A DNA stretch of 64,000 nucleotides from Thiobacillus sp. (GCA_018263115.1 JADFDC010000001.1:62001-126000), one strand, 5' to 3'. Counted from the first letter of the stretch, positions 1 through 11,373 are shown. Numbers and translations: made by a program. The notes: generated from the letters alone by a model not told the origin.

Positions 1-954
1 GTAAAGGGCGTAAGCGGCACCACCCGTAAGCAGGGCGAATCCGAGCATGAAGTAAGGCCACCCTGCGCCATCGGATGATTTCCTGGGCGGGGATGTTTGC
101 GAGAGTCCGGGCTGGGCGGTTTTGGCCCGAGCCTGTTCGAGCTCGGCATTGCGCTTTTGCAGGGAGGCAAGAAGCTGTTCCAGGTGTACCACTTTCCGCG
201 AAAGGGCCGTGTTCTCATCAGTCAGTTCGACGGGTGTCAAAGGCACTTCAGCCTTGCGGTTCATGTCCAGCACACTCACATCCATGTCGAGTGCCAACTG
301 GGCGGATTCCGGAGAATAGGTGCGGCGGCTTCCGGAAAGAATCAGTCGGGGGCCATCGCTTGCGGATTTATTGATGCGGCTAGAGCTGTTTCGGGGTGCG
401 GTCCGGGTGACGCGGCTGCCAGCGGCGGCATGGCGGCTGTTGGCTTTTCTGGTGGTTTTGGCGAGGGCAGGCGGCTGAATGCTTTTTGCAGCGGGCGTGT
501 CTGAATTGCTCGCCACGACAGGAACGGCGTCTGGCAAGGCGGGCGGATCAAGCAGCACGGCATAATCACGTTGTATCCGCTCGGGACAGACAGTCGATAC
601 CGTAAACATCATGGCGGGCTCATTGACCGCCTGCCGGGTTTGAATCCGCAGGCTGGCATGGTCGCGCGATTGTTCCAGCTTCACACGCATATCGCTGGGT
701 AAAACCATGGAATCGCCATTTGGCGAAACGATCTTGAAGCAATCGGGATTTAGATCCTTCCCGTCCCCCAACAGGGAAATGCGCGCATTCAGGGGTTGAC
801 CCAGGCTCGAGGAGACCGTCAGGTCTCCAAGTCCCAATGCAAATGCCGGAACAGTGGCTGCCATTGCCAGCCCGTAGATCATCCAGCGAAAAGTAAGGTA
901 AATCTGCGCCAAGTTTCTGATTATTCTATGAAGTGTTGTTCTTATTCCGGCCAT
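1..954 (-). CDS. FimV N-terminal-domain-like protein (partial, runs off left edge)
   Basis: Manual minus-strand translation from ATG at 954: MAGIRTTLHRII...FALGLGDLTVSSSLGQPLNARISLLGDG, the typical FimV/LysM-associated N-terminus; coiled-coil EQARAKT segment and a TM near the window edge. Confidence 0.75.
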   Translation of the reverse strand, partial: MAGIRTTLHRIIRNLAQIYLTFRWMIYGLAMAATVPAFALGLGDLTVSSSLGQPLNARISLLGDGKDLNPDCFKIVSPNGDSMVLPSDMRVKLEQSRDHASLRIQTRQAVNEPAMMFTVSTVCPERIQRDYAVLLDPPALPDAVPVVASNSDTPAAKSIQPPALAKTTRKANSRHAAAGSRVTRTAPRNSSSRINKSASDGPRLILSGSRRTYSPESAQLALDMDVSVLDMNRKAEVPLTPVELTDENTALSRKVVHLEQLLASLQKRNAELEQARAKTAQPGLSQTSPPRKSSDGAGWPYFMLGFALLTGGAAYALY

Positions 955-997
955 CGGAACCTTAAACTTTAACTAAAACAGCAAGTAATCTGCCTGG

Positions 998-1366
998 CTA
1001 ATCCAGAAGCACAAAAAACCATACGGAAGCGGCCAGTGCTAAAGAGATAAAAACGGCCGCGCTGCCCATGTCCTTTGCCTGTTTGGCCAACTCGTGAGTT
1101 TCCGGCGATGCCTTGTCCACGATTGCCTCAATCCCTGAATTCAATAGTTCCACAACCAGCACCAACAGCACAACACTGCAAAGCAAGGCTTTCTCCACGC
1201 CTGATTTCCCCAGCCAGGTACCCAGAGGCAACAGAAATGCTGCCAGCACTAGCTCTTGTCGGAAAGCGTCTTCTTGTCGGAATGCAGCTTTAAGACCATC
1301 AAAGGAATAAAACAGGGCGTTCCAGACCCTAACCAACCCCGTTTTGCCTTTAAAGGGAGATGTCAT
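998..1366 (-). CDS. dgkA: Diacylglycerol kinase
   Basis: ORF 998..1411; VELLNSGIEAIVDKASPETHELAKQAKDMGSAAV signature; likely start MTSPFKGKTG. Confidence 0.92.
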   Translation of the reverse strand: MTSPFKGKTGLVRVWNALFYSFDGLKAAFRQEDAFRQELVLAAFLLPLGTWLGKSGVEKALLCSVVLLVLVVELLNSGIEAIVDKASPETHELAKQAKDMGSAAVFISLALAASVWFFVLLD

Positions 1367-1427
1367 GACGCGATTATGCCGTATCTTGTGGGCTAATTCG
1401 GGTTTTTGCACTTAACTTCGGCGAATT

Positions 1428-2879
1428 TTACGCTTTGAATGTCAAGTCAAGTTCACGTGCTGCCTTGACGTCATCCAGGCGGCGCACGGGCTGGGTATAA
1501 GGTGCACCTTTGACATTTTCAGGGTCGGTATGCGCTTCCTGCTTGATGTTGATGCAGGCCTGGACAAATGCATCAAGTGTTTCCTTGCTCTCTGTTTCAG
1601 AGGGTTCGATCAGCAGGCATTCAGGCACCAGCAAAGGAAAGTAGGTGGTAGGTGCATGGAAGCCGTAATCCAATAGTCTTTTGGCGAAGTCCATGGCAGT
1701 AACGCCGGTCTCGTCCTTGAGTTTTTTCAGCGTGACAATGAATTCATGGCTGGCCCGGCGGCCCGGATAAGCCAGTTCAAATCCGGCCTCGCGCAGCCGG
1801 GCCATCAGGTAATTGGCATTGAGCGTGGCGAATTCGGCTACGCGGTGCATGCCTTCCGCGCCAAGCAGGCGTGCATAGATGTACGCACGCAGCAACACAC
1901 CCGCGTTGCCGCCATTGGCGCTCATGCGGCCGATGGTTTGCGGCAGGTCGTCTTCCACAGCATTGCGGAAACTGCCCCTGTCATTGATGACGACAGGTAC
2001 CGGCATGAAAGGCATCAAACGTTCGGCCACGCCGACCGGGCCTGCGCCCGGGCCACCACCGCCGTGCGGGGTGGAGAATGTTTTATGCAGGTTCATGTGA
2101 ATGACGTCAAAGCCCATGGCGCCGGGTTTGACACGGCCGAGGATGGCGTTGAGGTTTGCGCCATCGTAATACAGCAGGCCGCCCGCGCTATGGACAATGT
2201 CGCGGATTTTAAGGATGGATTTTTCGAACACGCCCAGCGTGGACGGGTTGGTCAACATCAGGCCGGCGGTTTGGGGGCCGACGGCAGCAGCAAGCGCATC
2301 CAGTTCCACATTACCTTCACGGTCAGTGGGGATTTCCTTGACGGTGTAGCCGCACATCACGGCCGTGGCGGGGTTGGTGCCATGCGCCGCGTTCGGGACT
2401 AGGATTTCGGTACGCATCGAGTCGCCGCGTGATTCGTGATAGGCGCGGATCATGGCTATACCGGCAAACTCGCCTTGCGCGCCGGCCATTGGCGCGAGTG
2501 ATACGCCCGCCATGCCGGTCACGTCCTTCAGTATTTCCTGTAACTCGAACATGCTTTGCAGGAATCCCTGCCCGGTTTCCGCTGGAGCATGCGGATGCCG
2601 TGCCAGGAACTGCGGCAGCATGGCCAGCGAATTGCACGCGCGCGGATTATATTTCATGGTGCACGAGCCCAGCGGATAGAACTGCGTATCAATGGAAAAG
2701 TTTTTTTGCGACAGTCGCGTGTAATGGCGAACCACGTCGAGTTCGGAACATTCCGGCAAGGCTGGCGGGACATCCCGGAGAAGATTCGCGGGCAGGTCGC
2801 CTAATGCGCCATCTTGTGTCGGAAACTGGGAATGGGCCTTGCGGCCGGGATGGGCGTGTTCGAATATAAGCATTGCCAA
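1428..2879 (-). CDS. gcvPB: Glycine dehydrogenase (decarboxylating) subunit 2
   Basis: 483 aa; [25 protein letters not shown]-lysine motif. Confidence 0.95.
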   Translation of the reverse strand: MAMLIFEHAHPGRKAHSQFPTQDGALGDLPANLLRDVPPALPECSELDVVRHYTRLSQKNFSIDTQFYPLGSCTMKYNPRACNSLAMLPQFLARHPHAPAETGQGFLQSMFELQEILKDVTGMAGVSLAPMAGAQGEFAGIAMIRAYHESRGDSMRTEILVPNAAHGTNPATAVMCGYTVKEIPTDREGNVELDALAAAVGPQTAGLMLTNPSTLGVFEKSILKIRDIVHSAGGLLYYDGANLNAILGRVKPGAMGFDVIHMNLHKTFSTPHGGGGPGAGPVGVAERLMPFMPVPVVINDRGSFRNAVEDDLPQTIGRMSANGGNAGVLLRAYIYARLLGAEGMHRVAEFATLNANYLMARLREAGFELAYPGRRASHEFIVTLKKLKDETGVTAMDFAKRLLDYGFHAPTTYFPLLVPECLLIEPSETESKETLDAFVQACINIKQEAHTDPENVKGAPYTQPVRRLDDVKAARELDLTFKA

Positions 2880-2902
2880 TACCTTTAACCACTAAGTACA
2901 CA

Positions 2903-2946
2903 AAGGGCACCAAGGAAATTAGAAATTTTGTGTCCTTGGCGTCCTT
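2903..2946. repeat. Imperfect intergenic inverted repeat between gcvPB and tpx
   Basis: AAGGGCACCAAGGA (2903-2916) versus TCCTTGGCGTCCTT (2933-2946); 12/14 complementary. Confidence 0.6.
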
Positions 2947-2958
2947 CGGGGTTCCTCT

Positions 2959-3459
2959 TTATTTCAATACCGCCAGCGCGGCGTCGTAATTCGGTTCCTG
3001 CTTGATTTCCGGAACCAGTTCCGCATGCAGGACTTTATTGTTTGTGTCCAGCACAACCACCGCGCGGGCACACACGCCGGTAAGCGGGCCGCTGTGGATG
3101 TCCACGCCATAATTCTTCTTGAATTCCCAGCCGCGCATGGTGGAAAGCGTAGTGAGGTTGTCGAGTTTCTCCGCGCTGCAAAAGCGACCCGAGGCAAAAG
3201 GCAGATCAGCTGAGATTACCAGCACGGCGGTATTAGGCAGGCTGGCGGCTGCAGCATTGAATTTGCGCGCGGACTCGGCGCAAATTCCGGTGTCCAGCGA
3301 TGGCACGATGTTGAGAATCTTGCGCTTGCCGGCGAAATCGGCCAGCGAAACATCGGCCAGGTCCTTGTTGACCAACTTGAAATCTGGCGCAGAATCGCCC
3401 GCCTTGGGAAAGGTGCCAGCGACTTCGATCGGGCTGCCGCCCAGAGTTACGTTTGCCAT
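2959..3459 (-). CDS. tpx: Thiol peroxidase (atypical 2-Cys peroxiredoxin)
   Basis: [30 protein letters not shown]...[17 protein letters not shown]. Confidence 0.95.
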   Translation of the reverse strand: MANVTLGGSPIEVAGTFPKAGDSAPDFKLVNKDLADVSLADFAGKRKILNIVPSLDTGICAESARKFNAAAASLPNTAVLVISADLPFASGRFCSAEKLDNLTTLSTMRGWEFKKNYGVDIHSGPLTGVCARAVVVLDTNNKVLHAELVPEIKQEPNYDAALAVLK

Positions 3460-3492
3460 GATGCTCTCCTTTTAATGGCTATTGTCATTCAA

Positions 3493-4866
3493 TCACTTCC
3501 GCGCACAGGGCGGCGGTTCGTTCAGCCTGGCTACGATGCGTTGCATTTGCGTGGCATAGCGATCCAGATCGGCTTCGGTCTTGGTTTCGGTGGCGCATAC
3601 CAGAATGGCGTTGCCCAGTTCCGGATAGTCGCGCGACAGGTCGTAGCCGCCGTTGATGCCTTGGCCGGTCAATGATCGCAGCAGCTTGCCGTTCTCCACG
3701 TTGGTGCGGATCACCGCTTCATGAAATAACGGCCCGCTGAAAACCTTCTCTGCCCCGGCGGCAATCAGCTTTTTTGTCAGCCTGACCGTATTGTCATGGC
3801 TGGAGCGCGCCACGCGGGCCAGTCCTTCCGGTCCCAGCAGGCTCATGTATATGGTGGAGGCGGTAACGACCAGCCCCTGATTGGTACAGATGTTGGACGT
3901 GGCCTTGGAGCGTCGGATGTGCTGTTCTCGCGCCTGCAATGTCAGTGCGAAGCCGGGCTTGCCGTCCAGATCGACGGTGCGGCCGACGATGCGCCCCGGC
4001 ATCTGACGCACGAATTCCTGCTTGCAGCACATGAAGCCGTAATACGGCCCGCCGGAGGACAGGGGCGCGCCCAGCGGCTGGCCGTCGCCTACCGCGATAT
4101 CGGCACCAGCCTGCCCCCATTTGCCGGGCGCTTTCAAAACCGCCAGCGTCATGGGGTTTACCAGCGCGATAGCCAGAAGTTTATTGGCATGCGCCCAGTC
4201 CGTCAGCGCATCCACTTCTTCCAGAACGCCGAAGAAATTCGGCTGAGGGATGACCAGCGCGGCGCAACCGTCCGCGTTTGCCGGCAGCACGGTCTGACCG
4301 GTAGCGGCATCGTAATCGACTTCAATCAAGTCGATTTTCTGGTTCTTCACGATGTCGCGGCAGGCGGCGCGATAAAGTGGGTGCACTGTCTTTGGCATCA
4401 GCACCTTGCGTGCGCCCGAGCGGTTGGCTCGAACCGCCATCAGTAACGCCTCGGCCAGGCCGGAACCACCGTCATAGAGCGAGGCGTTCGAAACATCCAG
4501 CCCGGTCAGCCGGGTCATCATGGTCTGATATTCGTAAATCAACTGCAGGGTGCCCTGGCTGGCTTCTGCCTGATAGGGCGTATAGGCGGAATAGAATTCG
4601 CCGCGGGTGGTGATTTGCCATACGGCAGCGGGAATATGGTGTTCATAGGCGCCCGCGCCAATGAAGTTGAGATAACGGCCGTCAGTTTCGGCGCGTTCCG
4701 TCATCAGTCGGGTGACTTCCATTTCGGAAGCGCCTTCAGGCACTTTGGTCAGCTTGCCTGCTTTCAGCTCGGCGGGAATTTCATCGAACAAGGCATCGAT
4801 GTCCGGCGCACCGATGGTGGCGAGCATTTCAGCGATGTCCTGTTCGGAGTGGGGAATGAATGGCAT
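3493..4866 (-). CDS. gcvPA: Glycine dehydrogenase (decarboxylating) subunit 1
   Basis: 457 aa; [20 protein letters not shown]...[21 protein letters not shown]. Confidence 0.95.
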   Translation of the reverse strand: MPFIPHSEQDIAEMLATIGAPDIDALFDEIPAELKAGKLTKVPEGASEMEVTRLMTERAETDGRYLNFIGAGAYEHHIPAAVWQITTRGEFYSAYTPYQAEASQGTLQLIYEYQTMMTRLTGLDVSNASLYDGGSGLAEALLMAVRANRSGARKVLMPKTVHPLYRAACRDIVKNQKIDLIEVDYDAATGQTVLPANADGCAALVIPQPNFFGVLEEVDALTDWAHANKLLAIALVNPMTLAVLKAPGKWGQAGADIAVGDGQPLGAPLSSGGPYYGFMCCKQEFVRQMPGRIVGRTVDLDGKPGFALTLQAREQHIRRSKATSNICTNQGLVVTASTIYMSLLGPEGLARVARSSHDNTVRLTKKLIAAGAEKVFSGPLFHEAVIRTNVENGKLLRSLTGQGINGGYDLSRDYPELGNAILVCATETKTEADLDRYATQMQRIVARLNEPPPCARK

Positions 4867-4884
4867 TTTGTTTCTGAGGAGAAA

Positions 4885-4938
4885 GGAGTGGGGAGTTTGG
4901 AGTTGGAGGTTTTGACTTTACGCCTCACTCCGCACTCC
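4885..4938. repeat. Imperfect inverted repeat between gcvH and gcvPA
   Basis: GGAGTGGGGAGT (4885-4896) versus ACTCCGCACTCC (4927-4938); 11/12 complementary. Confidence 0.5.
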
Positions 4939-4955
4939 TAACACCTCACTGAAGT

Positions 4956-5345
4956 TTAATGTGCTTCGCTCGCGACATGCGCCTCGTACCCGCCAGCGTC
5001 CATGAGCGTGTTCACATCGGCGGCATTGGCGGGTTTGATCCTGAACATCCATGCGCCGTAGGCATCCTGATTGATTTTTTCCGGGCTGGATTCGACTTCG
5101 CTGTTGGAGGAGACAACTTCACCGGCAACGGGCGCATACACGTCGGAAGCTGCTTTCACCGACTCCACCACGGCGCATTCCTCACCGGCATTCAGGCTGC
5201 GGCCTACAGCCGGGTTCTCAACAAACACCATGTCGCCCAGCAAGTCCTGCGCGTGGTGGGTAATACCGACAGTCAGGGTGCCGTCGGCTTCAATGCGTAC
5301 CCATTCGTGGGATTTTGTGTACTTCAGGTCAGCGGGAATGCTCAT
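4956..5345 (-). CDS. gcvH: Glycine cleavage system H protein
   Basis: [19 protein letters not shown]...[22 protein letters not shown] (lipoyl-lysine motif). Confidence 0.96.
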   Translation of the reverse strand: MSIPADLKYTKSHEWVRIEADGTLTVGITHHAQDLLGDMVFVENPAVGRSLNAGEECAVVESVKAASDVYAPVAGEVVSSNSEVESSPEKINQDAYGAWMFRIKPANAADVNTLMDAGGYEAHVASEAH

Positions 5346-5375
5346 TATCAACTCCAAAAATAAACGTGGCTGCAA

Positions 5376-6458
5376 TTAGCCAATCAGGCTTTTACCGTTT
5401 CGCACAAAAGGATATTTCACCACTTTTGCCTTAAGTTTTTTGTCGCGGATTTCGACTTCGACTTCTTCCCCCGGTGCGATGCCCAATGGAATGCGTGCAA
5501 GCGCGATGGATTTTTCCAGTGTGGGTGAGAAGGTTCCAGAGGTGATTTCACCTTCGCCATGCCGGGTGAAGACTTTCTGATGCGCCCGCAGAACCCCCTT
5601 GTCCTGCAAGACCAGCCCGGCAAGCTGGTGGGTAATTTCGCTTTGCTGCAGGGCGGATTTGCCAATAAAGCCCCGTTCGCTTTGCAAGTCGACCGTCCAT
5701 GCCAGTCCGGATTCGAGCGGTGAGGTTGTTTCATCCATGTCCTGACCGTAAAGGTTCATGCCGGCTTCCAGCCGCAAGGTATCGCGCGCGCCCAGGCCAC
5801 AAGGTTTGACGCCAGCCTCGATCAGCGCCTGCCAAAAGAACGGTGCTGCCTTCACGGGCAGCATGATTTCAAATCCATCTTCGCCTGTGTAGCCGGTACG
5901 GGCGACAAACATTTCGCCGATTTCCACCGCATTGAAAGGTTTTTTGTCCGCTGTAACATCCTCCAGCCCGGGCATGGCATTCCAGACTTTCTGGCGGGCA
6001 TTGGGGCCTTGTACGGCAATCATGGCCAAATCCCGGCGCGGCACAAGATTGATTCCGAAGGGTTCTGCCTGTTTGAACATCCAGACAAGGTCCTTGTCGG
6101 CGGTGCCGGCATTGACCACGATGCGGTAGCGATTATCCCCGCGCCAGTAAATGATTAGGTCGTCAATGACGCCGCCGGCTTCGTTGAGCATGCAGGAATA
6201 CAGGGCTTTGCCCGGCTCTTTGAGCTTGTCGATATTGTTGGCCACGAGCTGGTTCAGAAATGCCCGTGCGTTTTCGCCCTCGACATCAACGGGCAGCATG
6301 TGTGAAACATCAAACATGCCCGCATCGCGCCGAACCGCATGATGTTCCTCAATCTGCGAACCATAATTGACCGGCATGTCCCAGCCACCGAAGTCGACCA
6401 TTTTGGCGTTAAGCGCCCGATGGGTGTCGTTGAGAGGGGTTTTTTTCAGTTCAGACAC
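5376..6458 (-). CDS. gcvT: Aminomethyltransferase (glycine cleavage T protein)
   Basis: 360 aa; [46 protein letters not shown]. Confidence 0.96.
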   Translation of the reverse strand: MSELKKTPLNDTHRALNAKMVDFGGWDMPVNYGSQIEEHHAVRRDAGMFDVSHMLPVDVEGENARAFLNQLVANNIDKLKEPGKALYSCMLNEAGGVIDDLIIYWRGDNRYRIVVNAGTADKDLVWMFKQAEPFGINLVPRRDLAMIAVQGPNARQKVWNAMPGLEDVTADKKPFNAVEIGEMFVARTGYTGEDGFEIMLPVKAAPFFWQALIEAGVKPCGLGARDTLRLEAGMNLYGQDMDETTSPLESGLAWTVDLQSERGFIGKSALQQSEITHQLAGLVLQDKGVLRAHQKVFTRHGEGEITSGTFSPTLEKSIALARIPLGIAPGEEVEVEIRDKKLKAKVVKYPFVRNGKSLIG

Positions 6459-7377
6459 GTTGCAGTTCCTGTTGAATCTCTTCTGCGTAATAGCTGCTGC
6501 GCACCAGCGGGCCGGCTTTCACCCAGGTAAAGCCCAGCGCGCGCGCTTCGTTCTCGTATTCGGCGAAAACATCCGGACGGATGTACTCGGCTACCGGCAG
6601 ATTGTCGAGCGAGGGGCGCAAGTACTGGCCGAGCGAAACCCGGGAAACGCCAGCATGGCGGAGATCACGAAGTACCGCAATGACTTCCTCGCGCGTTTCG
6701 CCCAATCCCAGCATCAGCGCGGATTTTGTTTCCATGCCTGCCTGTATCGAGGCTTTTTCCAGCAAATTCAATGAGCGCTCGTATTGCGAACCCTTGCGAG
6801 CGGTTTGATAGAGGCGCGGGACGGTTTCCACGTTGTGGCCCCAGACCAGGTGCGGCTTGAGGCTTGATGCATGTGAGGTGATGGGGTGGTTTTGCACGGC
6901 ATCCATGATGATGCGCACGGCTTCGTCCTGCACATTGCGGAAGTCGGGGGTGAGGAATTCCACGCCGATATCCGGCTGGCGCATTCTCAATTGGCGCAGG
7001 CTTTCGGCGAATACCCAAGCACCGCCATCTTCAAGGTCGTCGCGGTTGACCGAGGTCAGCACCAGGTAATTCAAATTCAGACGCATGGCCGCTTCGGCAA
7101 TGCGGATGGGCTCATTGGTATCGAACCATGAGGGTTTACCGGTCTTGACGGAACAGAATCCGCAGGCGCGGGTGCAGGTGTCGCCCATCAGCATGAAGGT
7201 GGCTGTGCCGCGGCTCCAGCATTCGCCACGATTGGGGCATCTGGCCTCTTCGCACACGGTATGCAACTGGTTGTGATGTACAGCGCGGCCTGTCAAACCA
7301 AAATGCTTTTCCGTGCCCAGATTCTGTCTGATCCAGGGTGGCATGCGGCTGATGTTGCGTAGGGGCTGGGTTTGCAA
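6451..7377 (-). CDS. lipA: Lipoyl synthase
   Basis: 308 aa radical [15 protein letters not shown] and [22 protein letters not shown]. Confidence 0.96.
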   Translation of the reverse strand: MQTQPLRNISRMPPWIRQNLGTEKHFGLTGRAVHHNQLHTVCEEARCPNRGECWSRGTATFMLMGDTCTRACGFCSVKTGKPSWFDTNEPIRIAEAAMRLNLNYLVLTSVNRDDLEDGGAWVFAESLRQLRMRQPDIGVEFLTPDFRNVQDEAVRIIMDAVQNHPITSHASSLKPHLVWGHNVETVPRLYQTARKGSQYERSLNLLEKASIQAGMETKSALMLGLGETREEVIAVLRDLRHAGVSRVSLGQYLRPSLDNLPVAEYIRPDVFAEYENEARALGFTWVKAGPLVRSSYYAEEIQQELQRV

Positions 7378-7392
7378 ACAGGTCTCCGGAAA

Positions 7393-7428
7393 TAAAAAAG
7401 GCGATGCAAAACCCTGTCCTGCATCACC
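7393..7428 (-). terminator. Intrinsic terminator / riboswitch expression platform upstream of lipA
   Basis: Minus strand: GGTGATGCA-AGGACAGGGTTT-TGCATCGCC followed by TTTTTTATT; 9-bp stem with one G-U pair plus U-tract. Confidence 0.75.
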
Positions 7429-7587
7429 CCTCTGTCCTTGGTGCCTGAGAGATTGATCCCCTTCGGCGGCAGAACGAACTGCACTCTCCAGAGTATTTGT
7501 ATCCTTGCGCGGTCCTTTTGCCTGAGCGTTCCCGGGTGATTACGCCTTCGGCGACAGAATGTTTGGCTGTTCTCTCCCGCTGCGGGT
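7405..7587 (-). promoter_or_regulatory. Tandem glycine riboswitch (two aptamers)
   Basis: Minus strand carries two glycine aptamer signatures: GCGGGAGAGAAC...GCCGAAGGCGTAATC...ACGCTCAGGCAAAAGGACCGC and ACTCTGGAGAGTGC...GCCGAAGGGGATCAATCTCTCAGGCACCAAGGACAGAGGGG, ahead of lipA-gcv genes. Confidence 0.93.
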
Positions 7588-7605
7588 CAAGTTTAACACA
7601 GGCGG

Positions 7606-8670
7606 TCAGTAAAACATTTGAAGCCGGTATCCCACGGCCTTGATACCCCGGGTTTGAAGCTTGAGTGTCAGGGGAACTTCGGCCAGGGGTTGCATGCCCG
7701 CCGATTCCAGTTCCGGGGAGGGCAGGTATTCGCTGGGCGCAAAAACCCGGCGCCCTACAGCCTGGTCCTTGATGTCGGTCAAGGTCAGCTCGAGAACGGG
7801 CCAAGCCATGGCATGTGTTGCACGATTGGCGAGGGTGACCGCCAGCGCCAGATTGCCTGGGCTCTCCGTTTGCAGGTCGGATCCCAGAATCAGCACCTGT
7901 TTGGTATCGCGTGGCAGGGTCAGACTGCAATCCAGCACTTCGCACAGTTTTGCCATCTGAGGACGAAGTTGCGGGAATTGCACGGCCAGATCATTGCGCA
8001 GGAAATAGATCAGCTGAGCGGCAATTGCCACTGCCAGCAAGAATGCACCCACTCCCCAGATCCATGAGGTCTTTTTATTAACCCGCGGGCCGGTCTCGGT
8101 AGCCTTACGGGGAATCCATCCTGACTCGGTCGCGCTGGAATACCCGCCTGATGCAGCTTGAGTGGTGGGTACCGTGACCGATTCATCGATGTCTTCAAAG
8201 GTAGGCAGGGGACCAAAATCATCTACCGGGATGTCCGGGTCGACCAGGATGATGGATTCCAGTTTTGGCCCGAAGGGGTCGGAGGGTTCCTGATCGGCCA
8301 TGCGTTGGGCCAACCCGGCCAGAGTGGGCGGCCCCGAGGCGTCGGGTTCGGTTGTGGTGGTTTGTGAAAGCGCTTCAGCGCTTTCCGCCATTTCCTGATC
8401 AGCCGCTTCCGCATGGATAGGTTCCGCAGAAACAGGCTCGGCAGGCATGGACGTCTCGCTGACCGGAGACATGTCAGTGGCTTCGGCAGCATCGGATTTC
8501 TCCGATTCGGGTTCAGGCAATTTGGCGGCGGTCGCCAGCGGCGTATGAAAAACATTGCCGCACACGCCACATTGCATCCAGCCTTTGGCAGCTTCCAGAT
8601 GCTGCGGTTGCACCCGGAAAATGCTTTCGCATTGGGGGCATTGAGCGGTCAAGGTATTGTCGGCGCTCAT
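7606..8670 (-). CDS. MJ0042-type zinc-ribbon / DUF3426 membrane protein
   Basis: N-terminal AQCPQCESIFRVQPQHLEAAKGWMQCGVCGNVFHTP; single TM; DUF3426-like C-terminus. Confidence 0.85.
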   Translation of the reverse strand: MSADNTLTAQCPQCESIFRVQPQHLEAAKGWMQCGVCGNVFHTPLATAAKLPEPESEKSDAAEATDMSPVSETSMPAEPVSAEPIHAEAADQEMAESAEALSQTTTTEPDASGPPTLAGLAQRMADQEPSDPFGPKLESIILVDPDIPVDDFGPLPTFEDIDESVTVPTTQAASGGYSSATESGWIPRKATETGPRVNKKTSWIWGVGAFLLAVAIAAQLIYFLRNDLAVQFPQLRPQMAKLCEVLDCSLTLPRDTKQVLILGSDLQTESPGNLALAVTLANRATHAMAWPVLELTLTDIKDQAVGRRVFAPSEYLPSPELESAGMQPLAEVPLTLKLQTRGIKAVGYRLQMFY

Positions 8671-9557
8671 CGCTTAATCCCTGCCAGCCTTGTCCAGCCT
8701 TCCATGAATGCCGGCGTTTCAAAATCGAACCATTTTTCGTAGACCTGCATGACGTCCTTGGCTTGCTGTTCAAGAATTCCCGACAGGACGATGCGTCCCT
8801 TGGGCAGGACAAGGCCGGCCAGTAAAGGGGCCAGGGTCTTTAACGGATTGGTCAGAATATTGGCGACAACAATGCCCGCTTGAGTTGCTGGCGCGTTTTC
8901 CGAAGTAAAAAAGAAAATATTCACGCCGTTCATAACGGCATTGTCATGCGCGGTCTGAACAGCCTGCGGATCAATATCCACTCCCCAGACGCCATCCGCC
9001 CCCAGCTTTTTTGCGGCAATGGCGAGGATGCCGGAGCCGCAACCATAATCGAGTACGGATTCGCCACCCCGGATATTGTCATCCAGCCATTGAAGACACA
9101 GTTTTGTCGTTGGGTGAGAGCCAGTGCCGAAAGCAAGCCCGGGGTCGAGCCGGATGTTCAATGCAGAAGCATCCGGCGCCTCGTGCCAGGTTGGCACGAT
9201 CCATAAGCGCCGGGAAATGGGGATGGGGTCGAATTGCGACTGGGTCAGCCGCACCCAGTCCTGTTCGGCGACGGCTTCAACGGTGTGTTCGGGCAGTGCG
9301 TGCAGGCCGGCCAGGTCTGACGCGGACTGCAAAATTTCGGTCGCTTGCGCGTGTTCGTCCAGCAAAGCCACCACAATGCATTGATCCCACAACCCGGCAT
9401 CGGGCATGTTGGGCTCGCCAAAAATCGGGGTTTCATCCACGCTGTCGGCGTTGGCGTCTTCCAGCGAAACCGACAGGGCGCCTGCTTCGATCAATGCGTC
9501 GGACAAGGCCTCGGCGCGGGCCGCTTCCACGGTGATCCGCACCGACTGCCAGGCCAC
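8667..9557 (-). CDS. prmA: Ribosomal protein L11 methyltransferase
   Basis: 296 aa; LAFGTGSHPTTKLCLQWLD...VLDYGCGSGILAIAAKKLGA. Confidence 0.95.
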   Translation of the reverse strand: MAWQSVRITVEAARAEALSDALIEAGALSVSLEDANADSVDETPIFGEPNMPDAGLWDQCIVVALLDEHAQATEILQSASDLAGLHALPEHTVEAVAEQDWVRLTQSQFDPIPISRRLWIVPTWHEAPDASALNIRLDPGLAFGTGSHPTTKLCLQWLDDNIRGGESVLDYGCGSGILAIAAKKLGADGVWGVDIDPQAVQTAHDNAVMNGVNIFFFTSENAPATQAGIVVANILTNPLKTLAPLLAGLVLPKGRIVLSGILEQQAKDVMQVYEKWFDFETPAFMEGWTRLAGIKR

Positions 9558-9558
9558 A

Positions 9559-10911
9559 TCAGCCCTCTTTGTCCTTGGAGAGTTTTTGCTCCAGATAATG
9601 AATGCTGGTGCCGCCTTTCTGGAAAGCGGCGTCGTCCATCAATTCCTTGTGCAGGGGAATGTTGGTCTGGATGCCCTCGACAATCATTTCCATCAGTGCG
9701 CCGCGCATGCGGGCAATAGCCTGATCACGGGTTTTGCCGTAAGCCAGTAGTTTGCCAATCATCGAGTCATAGTGCGGCGGCACAAAATAGCCTTGGTAGA
9801 CGTGTGAATCGACGCGAATGCCCGGCCCGCCGGGGGGGTGCCAGGCAGTGAGACGACCGGGTGAGGGCACGAAGGTATAGGGGTGTTCGGCGTTGACGCG
9901 GCATTCGATGGCATGGCCATCGAGCCGGATATCGCTTTGCTTGTAGCGCAGCGGCTCGCCGGCGGCAATGTGCAGTTGTTCCTGCACGATATCGACGCCG
10001 GTCACCAGTTCGGTGACCGGGTGTTCCACCTGAACACGCGTGTTCATTTCGATGAAGAAAAACTCGCCATCTTCATACAGGAATTCGAACGTGCCGGCGC
10101 CGCGATAGCCAATGCTGCGGCAGGCTTCGGCGCAACGTTCGCCGATTTTGTCGCGCAGCTTGGGATCAAGCCCGGGGGCGGGCGCTTCCTCGATGACTTT
10201 CTGGTGGCGGCGCTGCATCGAGCAGTCGCGTTCACCCAGATGGATGGCATGGCCGTGTTCGTCGGCCAGGACCTGGAATTCGACGTGTCGCGGTTTTTGC
10301 AGGTAGCGCTCCATGTAAACCATGGGGTTGCCAAACGCTGATTGCGCTTCGGCCTGTGTCATCTGCACGGAAGACAGTAGCGTAGCCTCGGTGTGCACCA
10401 CGCGCATGCCACGTCCGCCACCGCCGCCAGCCGCCTTGATGAGCACCGGGTAACCGACTTCCCGTGCGATGCGGATGATTTCGTCCGGGTCGTCGGGCAG
10501 GGCGCCGTCAGACCCTGGCACGCAGGGGACGTTGGCCTTCTTCATGGCGTCCTTGGCGGCGACCTTGTCGCCCATCAGGCGTATGGAGTCCGGGCGCGGG
10601 CCAATAAAGACGAAACCGGAAGATTCGACGCGCTCGGCGAAGTCGGCGTTTTCCGAAAGAAAGCCGTAGCCAGGATGGATGGCTTCGGCATCCGTGACTT
10701 CCGCCGCCGCGATAATTGCGGGGACACTCAGGTAGGAATGACTGGAAGGAGCCGGGCCGATGCAGACAGATTCCTCGGCGAGCTTGACATATTTCGCGTC
10801 ACGATCCGCCTCGGAATGCACGGCCACTGTCTTGATGCCCATTTCCCGACAAGCGCGCTGAATCCGCAAGGCGATTTCGCCACGGTTGGCGATGAGGATT
10901 TTTTCAAACAT
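9559..10911 (-). CDS. accC: Acetyl-CoA carboxylase biotin carboxylase subunit
   Basis: 450 aa; [36 protein letters not shown]. Confidence 0.97.
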   Translation of the reverse strand: MFEKILIANRGEIALRIQRACREMGIKTVAVHSEADRDAKYVKLAEESVCIGPAPSSHSYLSVPAIIAAAEVTDAEAIHPGYGFLSENADFAERVESSGFVFIGPRPDSIRLMGDKVAAKDAMKKANVPCVPGSDGALPDDPDEIIRIAREVGYPVLIKAAGGGGGRGMRVVHTEATLLSSVQMTQAEAQSAFGNPMVYMERYLQKPRHVEFQVLADEHGHAIHLGERDCSMQRRHQKVIEEAPAPGLDPKLRDKIGERCAEACRSIGYRGAGTFEFLYEDGEFFFIEMNTRVQVEHPVTELVTGVDIVQEQLHIAAGEPLRYKQSDIRLDGHAIECRVNAEHPYTFVPSPGRLTAWHPPGGPGIRVDSHVYQGYFVPPHYDSMIGKLLAYGKTRDQAIARMRGALMEMIVEGIQTNIPLHKELMDDAAFQKGGTSIHYLEQKLSKDKEG

Positions 10912-10920
10912 GGGTCAGGT

Positions 10921-11373
10921 TCACCCGATGATGAACAGCGGCTCGCCGTATTCCACCGGCTGGCCGTTTTCAACCAGAATGGCCTTGATCACGCCACCCT
11001 GATCCGCCTCGATTTCATTCAGCAGTTTCATGGCCTCGATGATGCAAAGCGTGTCGCCCGAAGATACCGATTGCCCGACTTCAACAAATGACTTTGCGCC
11101 GGGAGAAGGCGAGCGGTAGAACGTGCCAACCATGGGAGAACGCACGACATGGCCTTCCGGTTCGGCCGGAGCTGCATCGGCCGCCGGTGCCGGTACTGCT
11201 GGAGCTGCGGCCTGAGCAGGCGCCTGCATCATGTGTGGCGCAGCCATCATCATGGGCGCACCCGCCATGCCTTTGGAAATGCGCACTTTTTCCTCGCCTT
11301 CGGTGATCTCGAGCTCGGTAATGCCGGACTCCTCCACCAGATCAATGAGTTTTTTCAGTTTTCTGAGATCCAT
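10921..11373 (-). CDS. accB: Biotin carboxyl carrier protein
   Basis: [23 protein letters not shown]...[18 protein letters not shown] biotinylation motif. Confidence 0.95.
   Translation of the reverse strand: MDLRKLKKLIDLVEESGITELEITEGEEKVRISKGMAGAPMMMAAPHMMQAPAQAAAPAVPAPAADAAPAEPEGHVVRSPMVGTFYRSPSPGAKSFVEVGQSVSSGDTLCIIEAMKLLNEIEADQGGVIKAILVENGQPVEYGEPLFIIG

Noticed and set aside
1746-2402. 218-aa plus-strand ORF opposite gcvPB
   Set aside because: Antisense ORF in GC-rich coding sequence; composition and lack of motifs indicate an artefact.
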